Below, in pieces: positions 11,187 to 20,859 of a stretch of 37,526 nucleotides of DNA (position 1 is its first letter; each line of letters starts with the position of its first letter). Origin of the DNA: Poronia punctata. Its lineage: Eukaryota > Ascomycota > Sordariomycetes > Xylariales > Xylariaceae. The stretch covers positions 6,535-44,060 of the forward strand of contig MU401724.1 in the NCBI GenBank assembly GCA_022579005.1, given 5' to 3'. A model generated the notes under the pieces. That model worked only from the letters and a program-made list of their open reading frames with translations. It was not told the origin of the DNA and did not search any database. The position numbers and the translations under genes were made by a program.

Positions 11187-12023
11187 GATAAGGAACGCTG
11201 ACCTATGTCAATTCGGAAGTCACGTACATCACAGGAAACATATCAAATGCAAATTACCTCTTAATGGTGTGGATTTGGGGGGTAACTCAAATGGGGATGG
11301 ATCCACCCTACATGGCCATAATACATAATAGATTCATAGTATTCGGATGTTATGCATGTAAAGAGACACTTTATAAGTCTCTTGAAATTTTGATTCATGG
11401 ATAGAAGCAATTTCTCATGATTACCTAACCTACTTTCTTCCAATACTTTGACGCTGGCTGCTATTCGCCCCTTCCTCCTTCTAATGAATCCAATAATGTT
11501 AAGAAAATCTCGAAAGATTAAGTAGGTACCTAAGGTACCTACTACAGGTGATGAAGCACCTGGTACTTTCTCGAAATGATAAAAATTGATGTCTTTTCAA
11601 CGCAGAAAAGCTGCATGCATGAGGTTGTCCAGTAGTCACCTGAGACAGGATGAAAGAGAACGACTCAGAGAGCCGAACGCGACCATACTCGAGCAAGAGC
11701 AGACAAAGGCTTCTTTTGTAACAACCATGCCTGATAAACCTCTTTGTGGTAAGTTGATATTAGGGTAAAGTCCCATATGACATCGCCGGTATGCAGCTCG
11801 TTCGTATTAGGAACCCGGCAACGCGGCCATCTTACATATATCCACAAGTAGTGTTGTATCCTACCTAGCACGCGTAGTGACAAGAGAGGAGCACGTCGCT
11901 GCCGCCTCTCAGTCTGTAAGATACGCCAATCTCGTGTGGTGGACAGGGCATACAAGAAAGACATCTGGAGACCCGGGACACCAGGGACAACCGGCTTCCG
12001 ACAACAACCGGAATCTTGTCCCA
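11187..12023. promoter_or_regulatory. Divergent upstream region between the SRR1-like and Ulp1-like genes
   Basis: An 837-bp spacer that must contain both promoters. It holds a 21-bp inverted repeat (11522-11542). It may also hold a short 5' coding exon of the Ulp1-like gene, ATG at 11727 to 11748, followed by a GTAAGT donor and an acceptor ending CCTAG at 11868; that join keeps the frame open into the main exon. Confidence 0.45.
11522..11542. repeat. Inverted repeat, 10-bp perfect arms with a 1-nt centre
   Basis: The arms GTAGGTACCT and AGGTACCTAC flank a single A. The arm word AGGTACCT recurs across the intergenic DNA of this window. It may be a factor-binding site or a remnant of a dispersed fungal repeat. 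Confidence 0.8.
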
Positions 12024-13655
12024 ATGGACGGGGACAGACACTATACAACCGGGCAGGTTCTCTGTTCGAGAACATGCACCATCGAACACATAGACATACC
12101 CGGGGATAGGATCGTGGAGCCTGTGAAGGGTTGGCCGGAGATTAACGGGCTGAACAACCTGCAAACGGACCGGGCGCAATGGCTGAGCGATAAGGCCATC
12201 GGGACGTGCATTCGCGAGTACCACAGCGGCCTGCCACCGGAAGTGAAGCAGAAGATCGACATCGAGCCTTTCTGGGTTGAGCCAAAGGTGTGGCGACCCG
12301 GGGCGGTGGGCGAGCAGGCTCTGGGGGATTTCCTGCCTCTTCGCCGAAATCGTCTGTACGATAGGATCAAGTCACGGGCATACAGCATTTGGTACTTTAC
12401 TACGGGGAACCACTGGATCACCGTCATCGTCCGCAAGCAGAAGCGTCCGAGGAGGAAGGACGGGGCGGCTACATGGTATTCGCATGTGGCCCAGATGGCT
12501 GTCGTCGACCCGCAACGTGATGTCGCCAGGGTCAATAGGATACAGACGCGACTCGAGACGATCCTGCGGGTGCAAGGCAAATTTACTTTTGCCGACAATT
12601 ATATCCGAACCCTCATCGCGCCGTACCAGCGCGACGCGACCTCGTGTGGGCCCCGGACGTACTGGTGCGCCAAGCAGATGATGGATCGCATCCACACCTT
12701 GCACGAGAATGGATTCCACTATCACGAAAGGCTCTGGGCCAATCTAGCTACCTGGTTCAGCGAGGATTTCGTCCGTGGCGAAATGATTGGCCGTGCCGCC
12801 TGGGCCGGGGTCAAGGCCATGGACTACAAGGCCCGGCTGGCCATCGAGTGCGTCAACCGGGTCAAGCAGTATCACGGTAAGGAGCCTCGCGGCGAATGGA
12901 GAGATGCGGCAATGGTGATGAAGCCGCCACCCGATGACGACCTGCCTGCTCAAGTGCCACCCAAGCAGAATAACCAGTCAGCGCAACAGGGCCAGGGTCA
13001 ACCAATCCAACAGACTCAGGGTCAACCAGTCCAGCAGCCTCAGCAGACTCAGGGTCAACCAGTCCAGCAGCCTCAGACTAGGCCAGTCCAGCAGCCTCAG
13101 ACTCGGCCAGTCCAACAGGGCCAGGCACGGCCAGTCCAACAGGGCCAGGCTCCACAAGTCCAACAGGGCCAGGCACGGTCAGCCCAACAGGGCCAGGCCC
13201 CACAAGCCCAACAGGGGAATTTTCAACCAGCCTCGCAGGGCATCAGCCAGCCAGTTCCACCGAATAACTTCCAACCAATTCAACAGAGCAGTAATCTACC
13301 TGCTCAACAGCACATTAGCCCCCCGTTCGGAGTCTTCGACAATGACCTACTCCAACAATTTGAACCGTTGCCTGACTTGCCTGAGCTGCCCTTTGTAAGT
13401 GGTCCATCACAGCCGGAGATTGACAACACCGCATATGGACTCGAAGTGGCTTTTCCTCACGAGTGGGGAATCGAGCTACCACCAGATATGGGTTTGGAGG
13501 GGATGGAATTCGGGGATATCAATTTTGGAGGCGTAGACGACGGCTTTGTACCTGGAGCGGGACTGCCTGAATTCGCCATAGGCAATACTGGGAATATTAT
13601 TTGGCATAACGATTTCCTTCCTGATATGGGAGGAGAAGATGGTGGTGATAAGTGA
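12024..13655 (+). CDS. Ulp1-like (C48-type) cysteine protease homologue with Gln-rich octapeptide repeats
   Basis: 543 residues from the ATG in a CCAATGG context. The N-terminal half (about 45-240) has the landmarks of a Ulp1/SENP-type papain-fold protease: QWLSDKAI (like the WLND helix of Ulp1), the strand TGNHWITVIV carrying His130, AVVDP carrying Asp162, and YQRDATSCGPR carrying the oxyanion Gln202 and nucleophile Cys208. The full catalytic set is therefore visible. Such enzymes process or remove SUMO or related modifiers; the substrate here is unknown. Residues 321-398 are about ten copies of an eight-residue QQxQxxPV repeat. The C-terminal ~140 residues are acidic, Pro- and Phe-rich and unrecognised. 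An alternative model adds 59 residues: join 11727..11748, 11869..13655 (602 residues), in frame through a GTAAGT..TAG intron. It could be a host enzyme or a domesticated element-derived protease; no transposase is adjacent. Confidence 0.75.
   Translation: MDGDRHYTTGQVLCSRTCTIEHIDIPGDRIVEPVKGWPEINGLNNLQTDRAQWLSDKAIGTCIREYHSGLPPEVKQKIDIEPFWVEPKVWRPGAVGEQALGDFLPLRRNRLYDRIKSRAYSIWYFTTGNHWITVIVRKQKRPRRKDGAATWYSHVAQMAVVDPQRDVARVNRIQTRLETILRVQGKFTFADNYIRTLIAPYQRDATSCGPRTYWCAKQMMDRIHTLHENGFHYHERLWANLATWFSEDFVRGEMIGRAAWAGVKAMDYKARLAIECVNRVKQYHGKEPRGEWRDAAMVMKPPPDDDLPAQVPPKQNNQSAQQGQGQPIQQTQGQPVQQPQQTQGQPVQQPQTRPVQQPQTRPVQQGQARPVQQGQAPQVQQGQARSAQQGQAPQAQQGNFQPASQGISQPVPPNNFQPIQQSSNLPAQQHISPPFGVFDNDLLQQFEPLPDLPELPFVSGPSQPEIDNTAYGLEVAFPHEWGIELPPDMGLEGMEFGDINFGGVDDGFVPGAGLPEFAIGNTGNIIWHNDFLPDMGGEDGGDK
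12984..13217 (+). repeat. In-frame 24-bp minisatellite (octapeptide QQxQxxPV)
   Basis: About ten imperfect copies of a 24-bp unit (for example CAACAGGGCCAGGCACGGCC plus four bases) lie in the Ulp1-like gene and encode QQGQARPV-like octapeptides; one unit is shortened. Third-position and in-unit differences show that the copies are not freshly duplicated. Copy number is probably variable between strains. Confidence 0.9.
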
Positions 13656-14358
13656 GTGCAATTTCTAATATTTTTATTACTTTATTTTCGAATTAGTTAG
13701 GTAGTTATTAGGGATCTGTACATATATAGTTTTTTATTTTCAAATCCTGTTTGGTCAACTTCCTATAGGTATTTAGTTCATTCCATTCTTTATCCGCGAA
13801 TTTTTGACAATCGTTTTTTGCACATCAGGCACCGATGACTCAAAGTAACATATGGACTGGACCTGGAATATAAATCTAGTCAAGACGAAATCACTTCCTG
13901 GATAGAGCAATCAAGTAACTCGATGCCATTGTAAAGAACTTTCTGCAGTGACAAACATTCACTCTGGGCAATGTCCTAGTCTAGGTTAGGTGAGACGTTT
14001 GAGGCAAAGATGCGCTCGCGAGTATTTCTTAGATGTCAAGCGCTTGATAAACTAAGCCATCGCTGTTAATACATCTCTTAATCTCTGGTTGGATAAGGCG
14101 CCCGGAGAGAGTAGACAGGTAAGCGGAAGAATTAAGAGGGGTATGGATATGTACGGGAGGCGCGGTCCCTCCTAACTCTCAGATCCCTGGGTTGTTTTTG
14201 TTAGCAATGAGGGGGTACAGGGTGCGAGAAACAGCACTTACTCATCTTGTTTTGGTGGTAGATTAACGTAAGGTAGGTACTTGATAGAACTAGAAGTAGC
14301 TTCTCAAAGGCAGGACCGGACCTAAGTTTCGCAGATGATCCCTCATCTATATCTGCGA
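13656..14358. other. Convergent intergenic region, no gene seen
   Basis: Spacer between the 3' ends of the Ulp1-like and SWIM-RING genes. It starts with an AT-rich 3' UTR-like stretch and includes a 12-bp perfect palindrome TCAAGCGCTTGA (14036-14047). No coding frame is supported. Confidence 0.6.
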
Positions 14359-15400
14359 TTATAACCGGAAGTAGTATCCTGGTCCTCCGTAGCCACCCCC
14401 TCTGTAACCAGACCAACGATGATAAGTGCTGTGATCTGTTTATCACAAAGATCAGTAAGTACGATTGAAGATGGATGGACAGGACGATACACACCTCTCA
14501 CACCACTTATACCCAACTGATCCGCAACATTAACATACCCATCCGGTCCAACAACCCCCGTGTTCTTAATAATCTTCCTCACCATATCCTCGTCGCCCTG
14601 CCACGGACTTCTACACATGGGACACGTAACCGCATCCCCTGCACTTTTCCGTTTCGTAGCCGCCCACATCTCAAAACACCCCTTGTGCATATTCTGACCG
14701 CAAGTAGCGCGACAATATACCACTTTTTCTGTTTCCTCGAAAGGACTGAAACATATAGGACAATCACCTTCTATCTCTTTCCGATTCTTGTCCTTTTCCT
14801 TGCCATTTCCTTCTTGGTCGTGTTCGTGCGCGTTTTGGAATATCTCGACAAGTTCACTAGGTAATAGAGCGAGCTGATAGACAAGTTCGTAACGAGTTCG
14901 TAAGACGCGCGAGAGGACGTATATGATGTGTTTGCATTGGTTTCCTTTGATGGCGTGCGGACAGGAACAGACGGGTTGTTCGGCTATGTGGACGTTGTAG
15001 ATGTTTCCTGTTGACCCGGCGATTTCGAAGGTTTCTTCTGGACAGGTGGGTGGGCCGCTTTGGGTGCGGGATAGGACGTAGAATCTGGGGGTGGGGGGTT
15101 AAAAACACTTGACTAAGGTAAGCAAGAAAGTGTTGGGTGGGTGGATGGGTTACTTTTGGCTTGTTGCGCGTTCGTATATTACTTCAAAGCTTGATGGGGC
15201 TTTGGGACGGAATCTGGACGTTTGGGTTTGTGTTAGTAGAGGTCGTGGAAGCAGGGGAGAGTGGGCGATGCGGACCTTCGTAAACGCTTCTCGCCTTCGG
15301 TTTTCTTGGATTTTTTGGGTTTCTTTGTTTCTGGTTCGCTTTCGTGATGTTCGTTCTTGTACTCTTCGGTAGAGGGGAGCTTTCGCTTGGAATTTCCCAT
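14359..15400 (-). CDS. SWIM plus RING zinc-finger protein, probable ubiquitin E3 ligase
   Basis: Model: complement of 14359..14435, 14495..15084, 15154..15213 and 15276..15400; 283 residues. The introns (62, 69, 59 nt) all have GT-AG ends. The first contains a perfect CTACTAAC branch point, though its donor (GTCCGC) is weak. Residues 1-45 are a Lys/Glu-rich, nuclear-signal-like tail (KKPKKSKK). A SWIM finger follows: Cys101, Cys103, Cys112, His114 in the CxC-x8-CxH pattern. A RING-like finger spans about 170-219: CPIC (170-173), Cys186, Cys190, His195, Cys198 and CPMC (216-219). The spliced C terminus is a Gly/Tyr/Arg-rich tail (GYRGGGYGGPGYYFRL). SWIM-RING proteins such as ZSWIM2 are E3 ligases; that role is inferred here, and the substrate is unknown. 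The last exon is accepted because its frame yields the compositionally distinct tail. Confidence 0.85.
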
Positions 15401-16030
15401 GGTTTTAGATTTTGGGTTGATGATAGAGGTATGTATGCGCCTGTCGCAAAGCTGTAGCTGCTGGTTCAAGTTTTGAGGATCAGAGGTTTCTTCGCTATGG
15501 TGTGTACGATATTTCAAAGTTTCTCTCGCAATTGCCGGAGATTCAAACTCCGATCCTCAGATGATGATTGATTTGGTGCTCTGTTGTTTTCAAGTTGCTA
15601 TGTGGCGAAAGATTTTGCTAAAACAAACAAATAATGTTGTAACCTTAGGTTGAAAGGCACCTTCAAATCGTAGGGTGACATCAGTGGTGGGTAGGGGCAC
15701 TGGGGTAATAACCTACTGCAAGACACCCCTGTAAAACCCCCGCTAGCAACCCCGGACCCGACACAAGGGAAGGTCCTGCAAGTGATACATTCCTGCCTTT
15801 GCTCATTTACCAGAACCAGAGAACAGTGTTCGGCTGCTCATCGTAAATATTTCTACTCGTCGATGCGCAATATCATTCATTACTTGGTACGTGTTCATAG
15901 TAGACGTACTACTCATACGTGACCTCGTAAGATTTTACGTTTTCCAATTCGATTTTTTGGGATATGGAACTACGTGCATCTACTCAGCCTGTCCCTGTAC
16001 GGTTGGGCTGGCGGACGAGCTTTAGTCCAT
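15401..16030. other. Intergenic region, no gene seen
   Basis: Promoter side of the SWIM-RING gene and 3' flank of the GH92 gene. No coding frame, RNA gene or clear repeat was recognised. Confidence 0.55.
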
Positions 16031-18593
16031 CTACAGAAGAGCAGCAAACTTGGCAACCTCACCCCAACTAGGCGGACGATCTTCCAGTTTAGTCGCCCAG
16101 GTAGATTCCTTATCTCCCAACACGACTTCCATAGTCCAACCCTCCGTGAAGAGCGCGTGTCCGATCCAGGACTTAGTCCACGGCTTGCCATTCACCGTGA
16201 CGTTCTGGATGAATATATTCTCGTAGGCGGCGTCGAAGCCGACCGTCTTGATTTGCGCCGTCTTGCCTGTAGCAGGACTCGTCACGTTGATGCTCTCAAA
16301 GAACGGTGCCGAGATCAGGTAAACGTCTTGACCAGCGATGGGGAACAGTCCGAGCATGCCAAAGGCTACGAATGCGCCCATGGAGCCCGAGTCGTCGTTG
16401 CCTGGTAGCCCGCCATGCGATGAATTAAAGGCTGCTGGGATATACGTGTGCAACCGCTTTGTTGACAGGCCCGGTCGTCCGGCGTAATGGTATAGATATA
16501 CTGTTGAAAAGACGGGCTCGTTGGAGATGTCGGCGAGAGCTGAGGTGTGGAAGAACTCTAGTCGGTCTATGAAGCGCTTCTCACCACCCATGAGCTCGAT
16601 CAGCGCGGACATGGAATGAGGTACAAGGCTGTTAACACAAGTCAATTTCATTCCACGGTAGCTGTATTCGATTGGCACGATATGAAGGGGTGTCACTCAC
16701 AACTGATACTGCCAGATGCTCGCTTCAAATGTCTCGCTCGGGTTTGTTGTGAGGGAGCAGAAATCGGCAAGTACGGAACAGTCGATGGGATCCTGGAAAC
16801 CCCATGTGCCGTTCTGGTATTTGGGCTGAAAGAATCCTGTGAATCCCGTGTCTTCCCCCTGGATCACAGATGTCTGCTCTGCTTTCCATAAGTTTTGCCA
16901 GTTAGTGCTCCTAGTCACGTACTTGTCGTACAGGTCGGTATGACCTAACCCCTGTGCGAGGGTGGCTAGACAGTAGTCGTTGTATGCGTATTCCAAGGTC
17001 CTAGAGATGCTTCGAGAGTTTGTACCGAACCCAACCGGGTCAAAGTCTAGATATGGGATGTAATCATGAGTCCGCCAGCTCTCCAGACCGCCTCGTCCGT
17101 GGAAAGCCCACTCAAGGGGCTCGACCTCGGCGTCTTGGATAATGGCTTTCAGGGCGAGCTCCCAGTCGATGCCAGTCAGATTCTTCACATAAGCATCCAC
17201 GAGTACTACATCCGCATTTGAACCGCCCTGGGTCCAACCGTTGCATAACGACATGTGGCAGTCGGGCAGCCAACCCTCGTGCTCATACATGTCTAGCAAC
17301 GAATTGACCATCTGGACCTGTGCCTTGGGGTCTAGAATGGTGATGAGTGGATGCTGGACACGGAAAGCATCCCAGAGGCAGTAGAATGAGTCGAAATAGG
17401 GGATACCGCTATCCCAGTTGGGGTTCTCGCCCGTGTAATTTTGCGGTGAAATCATGGAGCGGTAAAGACCACTCCAAACTGTGACAATACTCAGTTAATA
17501 ACGATTGGGTGTCCATTTTGGATTTCGACCATCTTTGCGTGAACAAGAGGTCTGAAAAGGGGTTTCACCTACAGCTGGTTTGGAGTTCATCGTTAACTCC
17601 ACCCGCATTGATAGATACGGGACTCAGTTTCTCTCTCCAAGCATCTTCGGTCTCCTCAACGAGCCTCTCAAAATCCTCCAGTGGGCGGGGAATCTCCGTT
17701 TCGGCACTTTTACAAGCCCTGTCCGCACTGATGAAGCTGATGCCTACACGAGCAGTCAAGGTGTTGTCGACAAGATCTGTAAAGCGCGCCCAACCCCCAG
17801 CTTCTACAAAGAAGAGGTTAAAGCCCCGAGTGACGTAAAGGTCCTTGGGATCCGTCCCGGCACGGTTATTAACCCAGACACCATTATCAAAGACATCGCC
17901 ACCAAAGAAGTCAACACAGTAGTGCATGACATAGGACCCGGCGCCGAAACTCGGGAGAAACGTGCCGCTGCCCCTCATACGGCCGGTCTCGGCATCTACA
18001 CTGATACTCGCATTCTGCCGGGATTGCCACAGATCCGTGAGATCAAGAAGCACCAAGGGGTGCTTCTTCGTGCCATTGGTAGACGGAAATTCGAACCTGA
18101 AAAGAGCGGCATGTTCACTCGCCGCCATAGAAGCCTTGATGCCCGACACCAGCTCGACAGAGAATTGGCCGGGCGCAGCGACCGCGGAACCCTCTACATA
18201 ATGCGTAGCGCGATCGCCGATGCGGAAGTCGCAACTATTGACGTCCTCATCGTCAGGACAGAGCTGTGGAAAGAGGGGGAAATTGCCCATACTCGGGTTC
18301 CCCCCTGTGCCGGAATCGTGCACGGCCGAGAAGCCGATGATGTTGGACCCATCAGTTGAGAAGCCCCCGGTATTCTGCCCGTCGACATCCGCGACCGGCT
18401 TGGCTAGCCCATAAGGTCTCGTCGCTCCCGAGAACACATTGCCCCCGTTTGTGCTTCCAATGAGGGGGTCGATGAATCGGAGCACGTCGTCATCTATGCA
18501 CTGTGCCGCGCGTGGGAAAATGACGAGGACGAAGTAAACAAAGACAAGTGCTAGCTGCGGGGAAGCCCACAGTGATGAAGGGGAGCTTCTCAT
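16031..18593 (-). CDS. Secreted GH92 alpha-mannosidase
   Basis: Model: complement of 16031..16628, 16701..17478 and 17573..18593; 798 residues, normal for the family. Introns of 94 and 72 nt rejoin QTS/FWSGLYRSM and WQYQ/FLVPHSM. A hydrophobic N-terminal segment (about residues 13-32, LALVFVYFVLVIF) is a signal peptide. GH92 landmarks follow: FIDPLIGSTNGGNVFSGA near the start, FWSGLYRSM, GWLPDCHMSLCNGW with GGSNADVVLVDAY, the SRTLEYAYNDYC helix, and GLPGNDDSGSMGAF (about 673-686), whose Asp pair belongs to the calcium-dependent active site. GH92 enzymes are inverting exo-alpha-mannosidases, mostly alpha-1,2, acting on mannoprotein or N-glycan mannose. The product probably acts outside the cell or at the wall. 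Several N-x-S/T sites are present. Linkage specificity cannot be read from the sequence. Confidence 0.95.
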
Positions 18594-18623
18594 GACGACT
18601 ATTCGTGCGCCGGATACTACTCT

Positions 18624-18637
18624 GATATATACTTATA
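18624..18637 (-). promoter_or_regulatory. TATA-like element upstream of the GH92 gene
   Basis: TATAAGTATATATC on the minus strand, 30-45 bp before the GH92 ATG. The position implies a very short 5' UTR if it is the functional TATA box, so it is only a candidate. Confidence 0.4.
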
Positions 18638-20060
18638 GAACACTACTTGTATATCAATGCATCACGGTCGGCGCCGCGGTATCGCTTCTATTAGGTAGGA
18701 TGGAGATGAGCACGATGGGATTCAATGCAGATAGATAGGTTTAATGCCCTGATTTTTTATATCTCTCCACGGGACCGACTATATGCGGTGTACGAACAAC
18801 GATGGCTCGCTCACATTGCATCTTCTCCGAATATGGACCGCGACCTTCCTAACATAGACAAAAAACAGTTGAGTTGGGTTAGGTTAGAGGTCTGAGGGGA
18901 TGGTAGGGTATTGAAGGATCAACAATCTTTTTCCATTGCTTCTTGGCCTGTTGGGAGCTACCTTGTGGTCACAATGAGACAAACCGGTTATAATGACCTG
19001 CTTGCACCCGATGCTGTAGATACACGCACACTGAGGTTGTGTTTAAACATGGCCTACATTAGGTCTGTCATGTACGGGGTACGTCAAGGAGGTCCAGCAG
19101 GGGGGAGCTTGAGGAGGAGGGAGGTGCCGGGTGGAACGCTCGTCCCTGTATTCTTGACCAATCATATTCATCCGGTTTTGTCCCCTCTGTTTCCAGGCCC
19201 GGATTCTTTGTCGAAGATGAATCTCAGTAGGAGCTCTAGGTCCGATGTCCCTGTTATAATGGGTATTTGTCTCGGGATCGAATCTGGGTTTCTAGAGATG
19301 AGATGAGGCACCAAGATGGAGTGCTGGGGAGCCATATACTCAGTAAAAGACGGCGGGAAGTGGCGAACTGCCAGCCACCTATTCTGGTGCCTGGCAGTGG
19401 TAACCTGATAATTATTACCTTGTAAGATATGCCGACGCTAATTGGGCTTGGCATGACATTGTACCTTACCGAGACCTACACTCACTAGGAGAAAAGCCTC
19501 CCGAGAGGCAATCTGAGGGAATATCAGCACATGTGATTGTGATTTGGGGAGTGGTTGTGAGTAAAGAGGTATCTAGATACTGGAAACGGCTCGGAATTGG
19601 CGGGTCATGAATCATGAACTCTTCAACGTCTAGCGAGCTCTTGGTGGGGTTGAGGTATCCGTGGAGGGTCTTCTCCGAGTCTGAGTCTTCATGTCAACGA
19701 CTTGTAATGATAATTGAGGGGCCGGACGAATTCGCAAGCCATCCCCCATCAAGGGAATGATATATTGATTACTTCCCCTAGGCTACCTACCAGTCGGTCT
19801 TGATTCCGATGAAGTTCCGCGTATATGCCCATAATTCTGTACTCGTAGCTTCTCGTCTGTTCTTGCTCCCCTGTATCTGCCCTCACAAAATTGAACTAAC
19901 CTATATTATGAGTACCACTAACAGAGCTAGGTTAGCTTGCTGGGCATTTTATCGGCCGGGACTAGTGTTCAGGTTAATTCTTGAATGATGCAACTTCACC
20001 ACCACGATAGCAACTGCCATCTATTTATCGCATCTACAAGGAATTAGGAACCTTGGTCGT

Positions 20061-20089
20061 AAGACCAGGCTGTAGGTACCCCTGGTCTT
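20061..20089. repeat. Inverted repeat, 9-bp arms with 11-nt loop
   Basis: Perfect arms AAGACCAGG and CCTGGTCTT flank an 11-nt loop. It is about 770 bp upstream of the Rds1-like ATG. It may be a hairpin or a dimeric binding site; nothing ties it to a particular function. Confidence 0.6.
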
Positions 20090-20772
20090 TATCTTCGAGA
20101 CTTGTCGTAGAGCCTCAAAACTGAAACATAAGCCGTCATCGACCCTAATGCGGCGCCAGGCCCCATATCCACGCCGCCTTGTTCTCAACCAACCCAGTCT
20201 AGACTCTAACATCATGATGGCGACTGGAAAGAAGGACTACCTAGTCTCTCCCAGTTCTAACGGGGCCCGTAACTGAGAGAAGACCTTCCAGCCAGATCAC
20301 CCCCCCTCTCACTGTATTTGTATACGGGTAGAAGACGCCGAGGGCTCTGGCTAAAGAACCTAAAGTAGCATCGTGTGCTACCTATTATATATTCAACAAG
20401 GTACCCGAATGTAACAGAGTGAAGCATGTCATCATGCATCACCACCTCAATCCACTACAACCTCCACATATACGTAACCACAACGAGATATGAATGAAAG
20501 ATTTCATACTCTATGGGTGCTAATGCCCGCTACCGCGTATTGTCGACGGACTGACCCCTTGTCCAGGTACTATTAGAACCACACCGGTGCAACATGGACC
20601 ACATTCGCCGGGGGGATATTTCCATTCAACAATGTGTCTGTGGTTGAGGAATCTATGACGACAAGCCGGAAGTCCGGGGAGGCGTACTACCACCCTACTG
20701 GGGACCAGGCCACGCGTATGCTTCGACCCTGCATGACGGTATCGAGCGAGCCATCCTGGGTAAGTATAGCAG

Positions 20773-20779
20773 TATATAA
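20773..20779 (+). promoter_or_regulatory. TATA box of the Rds1-like gene
   Basis: TATATAA lies 81-87 bp upstream of the ATG, a normal spacing for a fungal TATA promoter. A TATA-type promoter is consistent with a strongly regulated, stress-responsive gene. Confidence 0.55.
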
Positions 20780-20859
20780 CGAGGGCTAGACAGCTTAGAT
20801 TCTGCTTGAGCTTTTGTGCAACCTACACTGCCAGAACATCCTGAACTCTGTCGCCGACC

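Larger units (their letters stand above)
18594..20859. other. Intergenic region between the divergent GH92 and Rds1-like genes
   Basis: About 2.3 kb, holding both promoters, a hairpin-forming inverted repeat (20061-20089) and a TATA element (20773-20779). The open frame at 18911-19306 (+) has no recognisable domain and Arg/Gly/Ser-rich, non-coding-like composition. No RNA gene was recognised. Confidence 0.55.

Noticed and set aside
11665..12598. Long minus-strand frames opposite the Ulp1-like gene
   Set aside because: They are antisense shadows of the GC-rich coding exon; no family resemblance and no supported start or splice sites.
12984..13217. CRISPR-like direct repeats
   Set aside because: The units are contiguous, in frame and code for octapeptides; there are no unique spacers, and the genome is eukaryotic.
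17509..18414. Plus-strand frames opposite the GH92 first exon
   Set aside because: They are shadow frames of a well-supported minus-strand coding region.
18911..19306. 131-residue plus-strand frame between the GH92 and Rds1-like genes
   Set aside because: Composition is non-coding, no domain was recognised, and no splice partner extends it.
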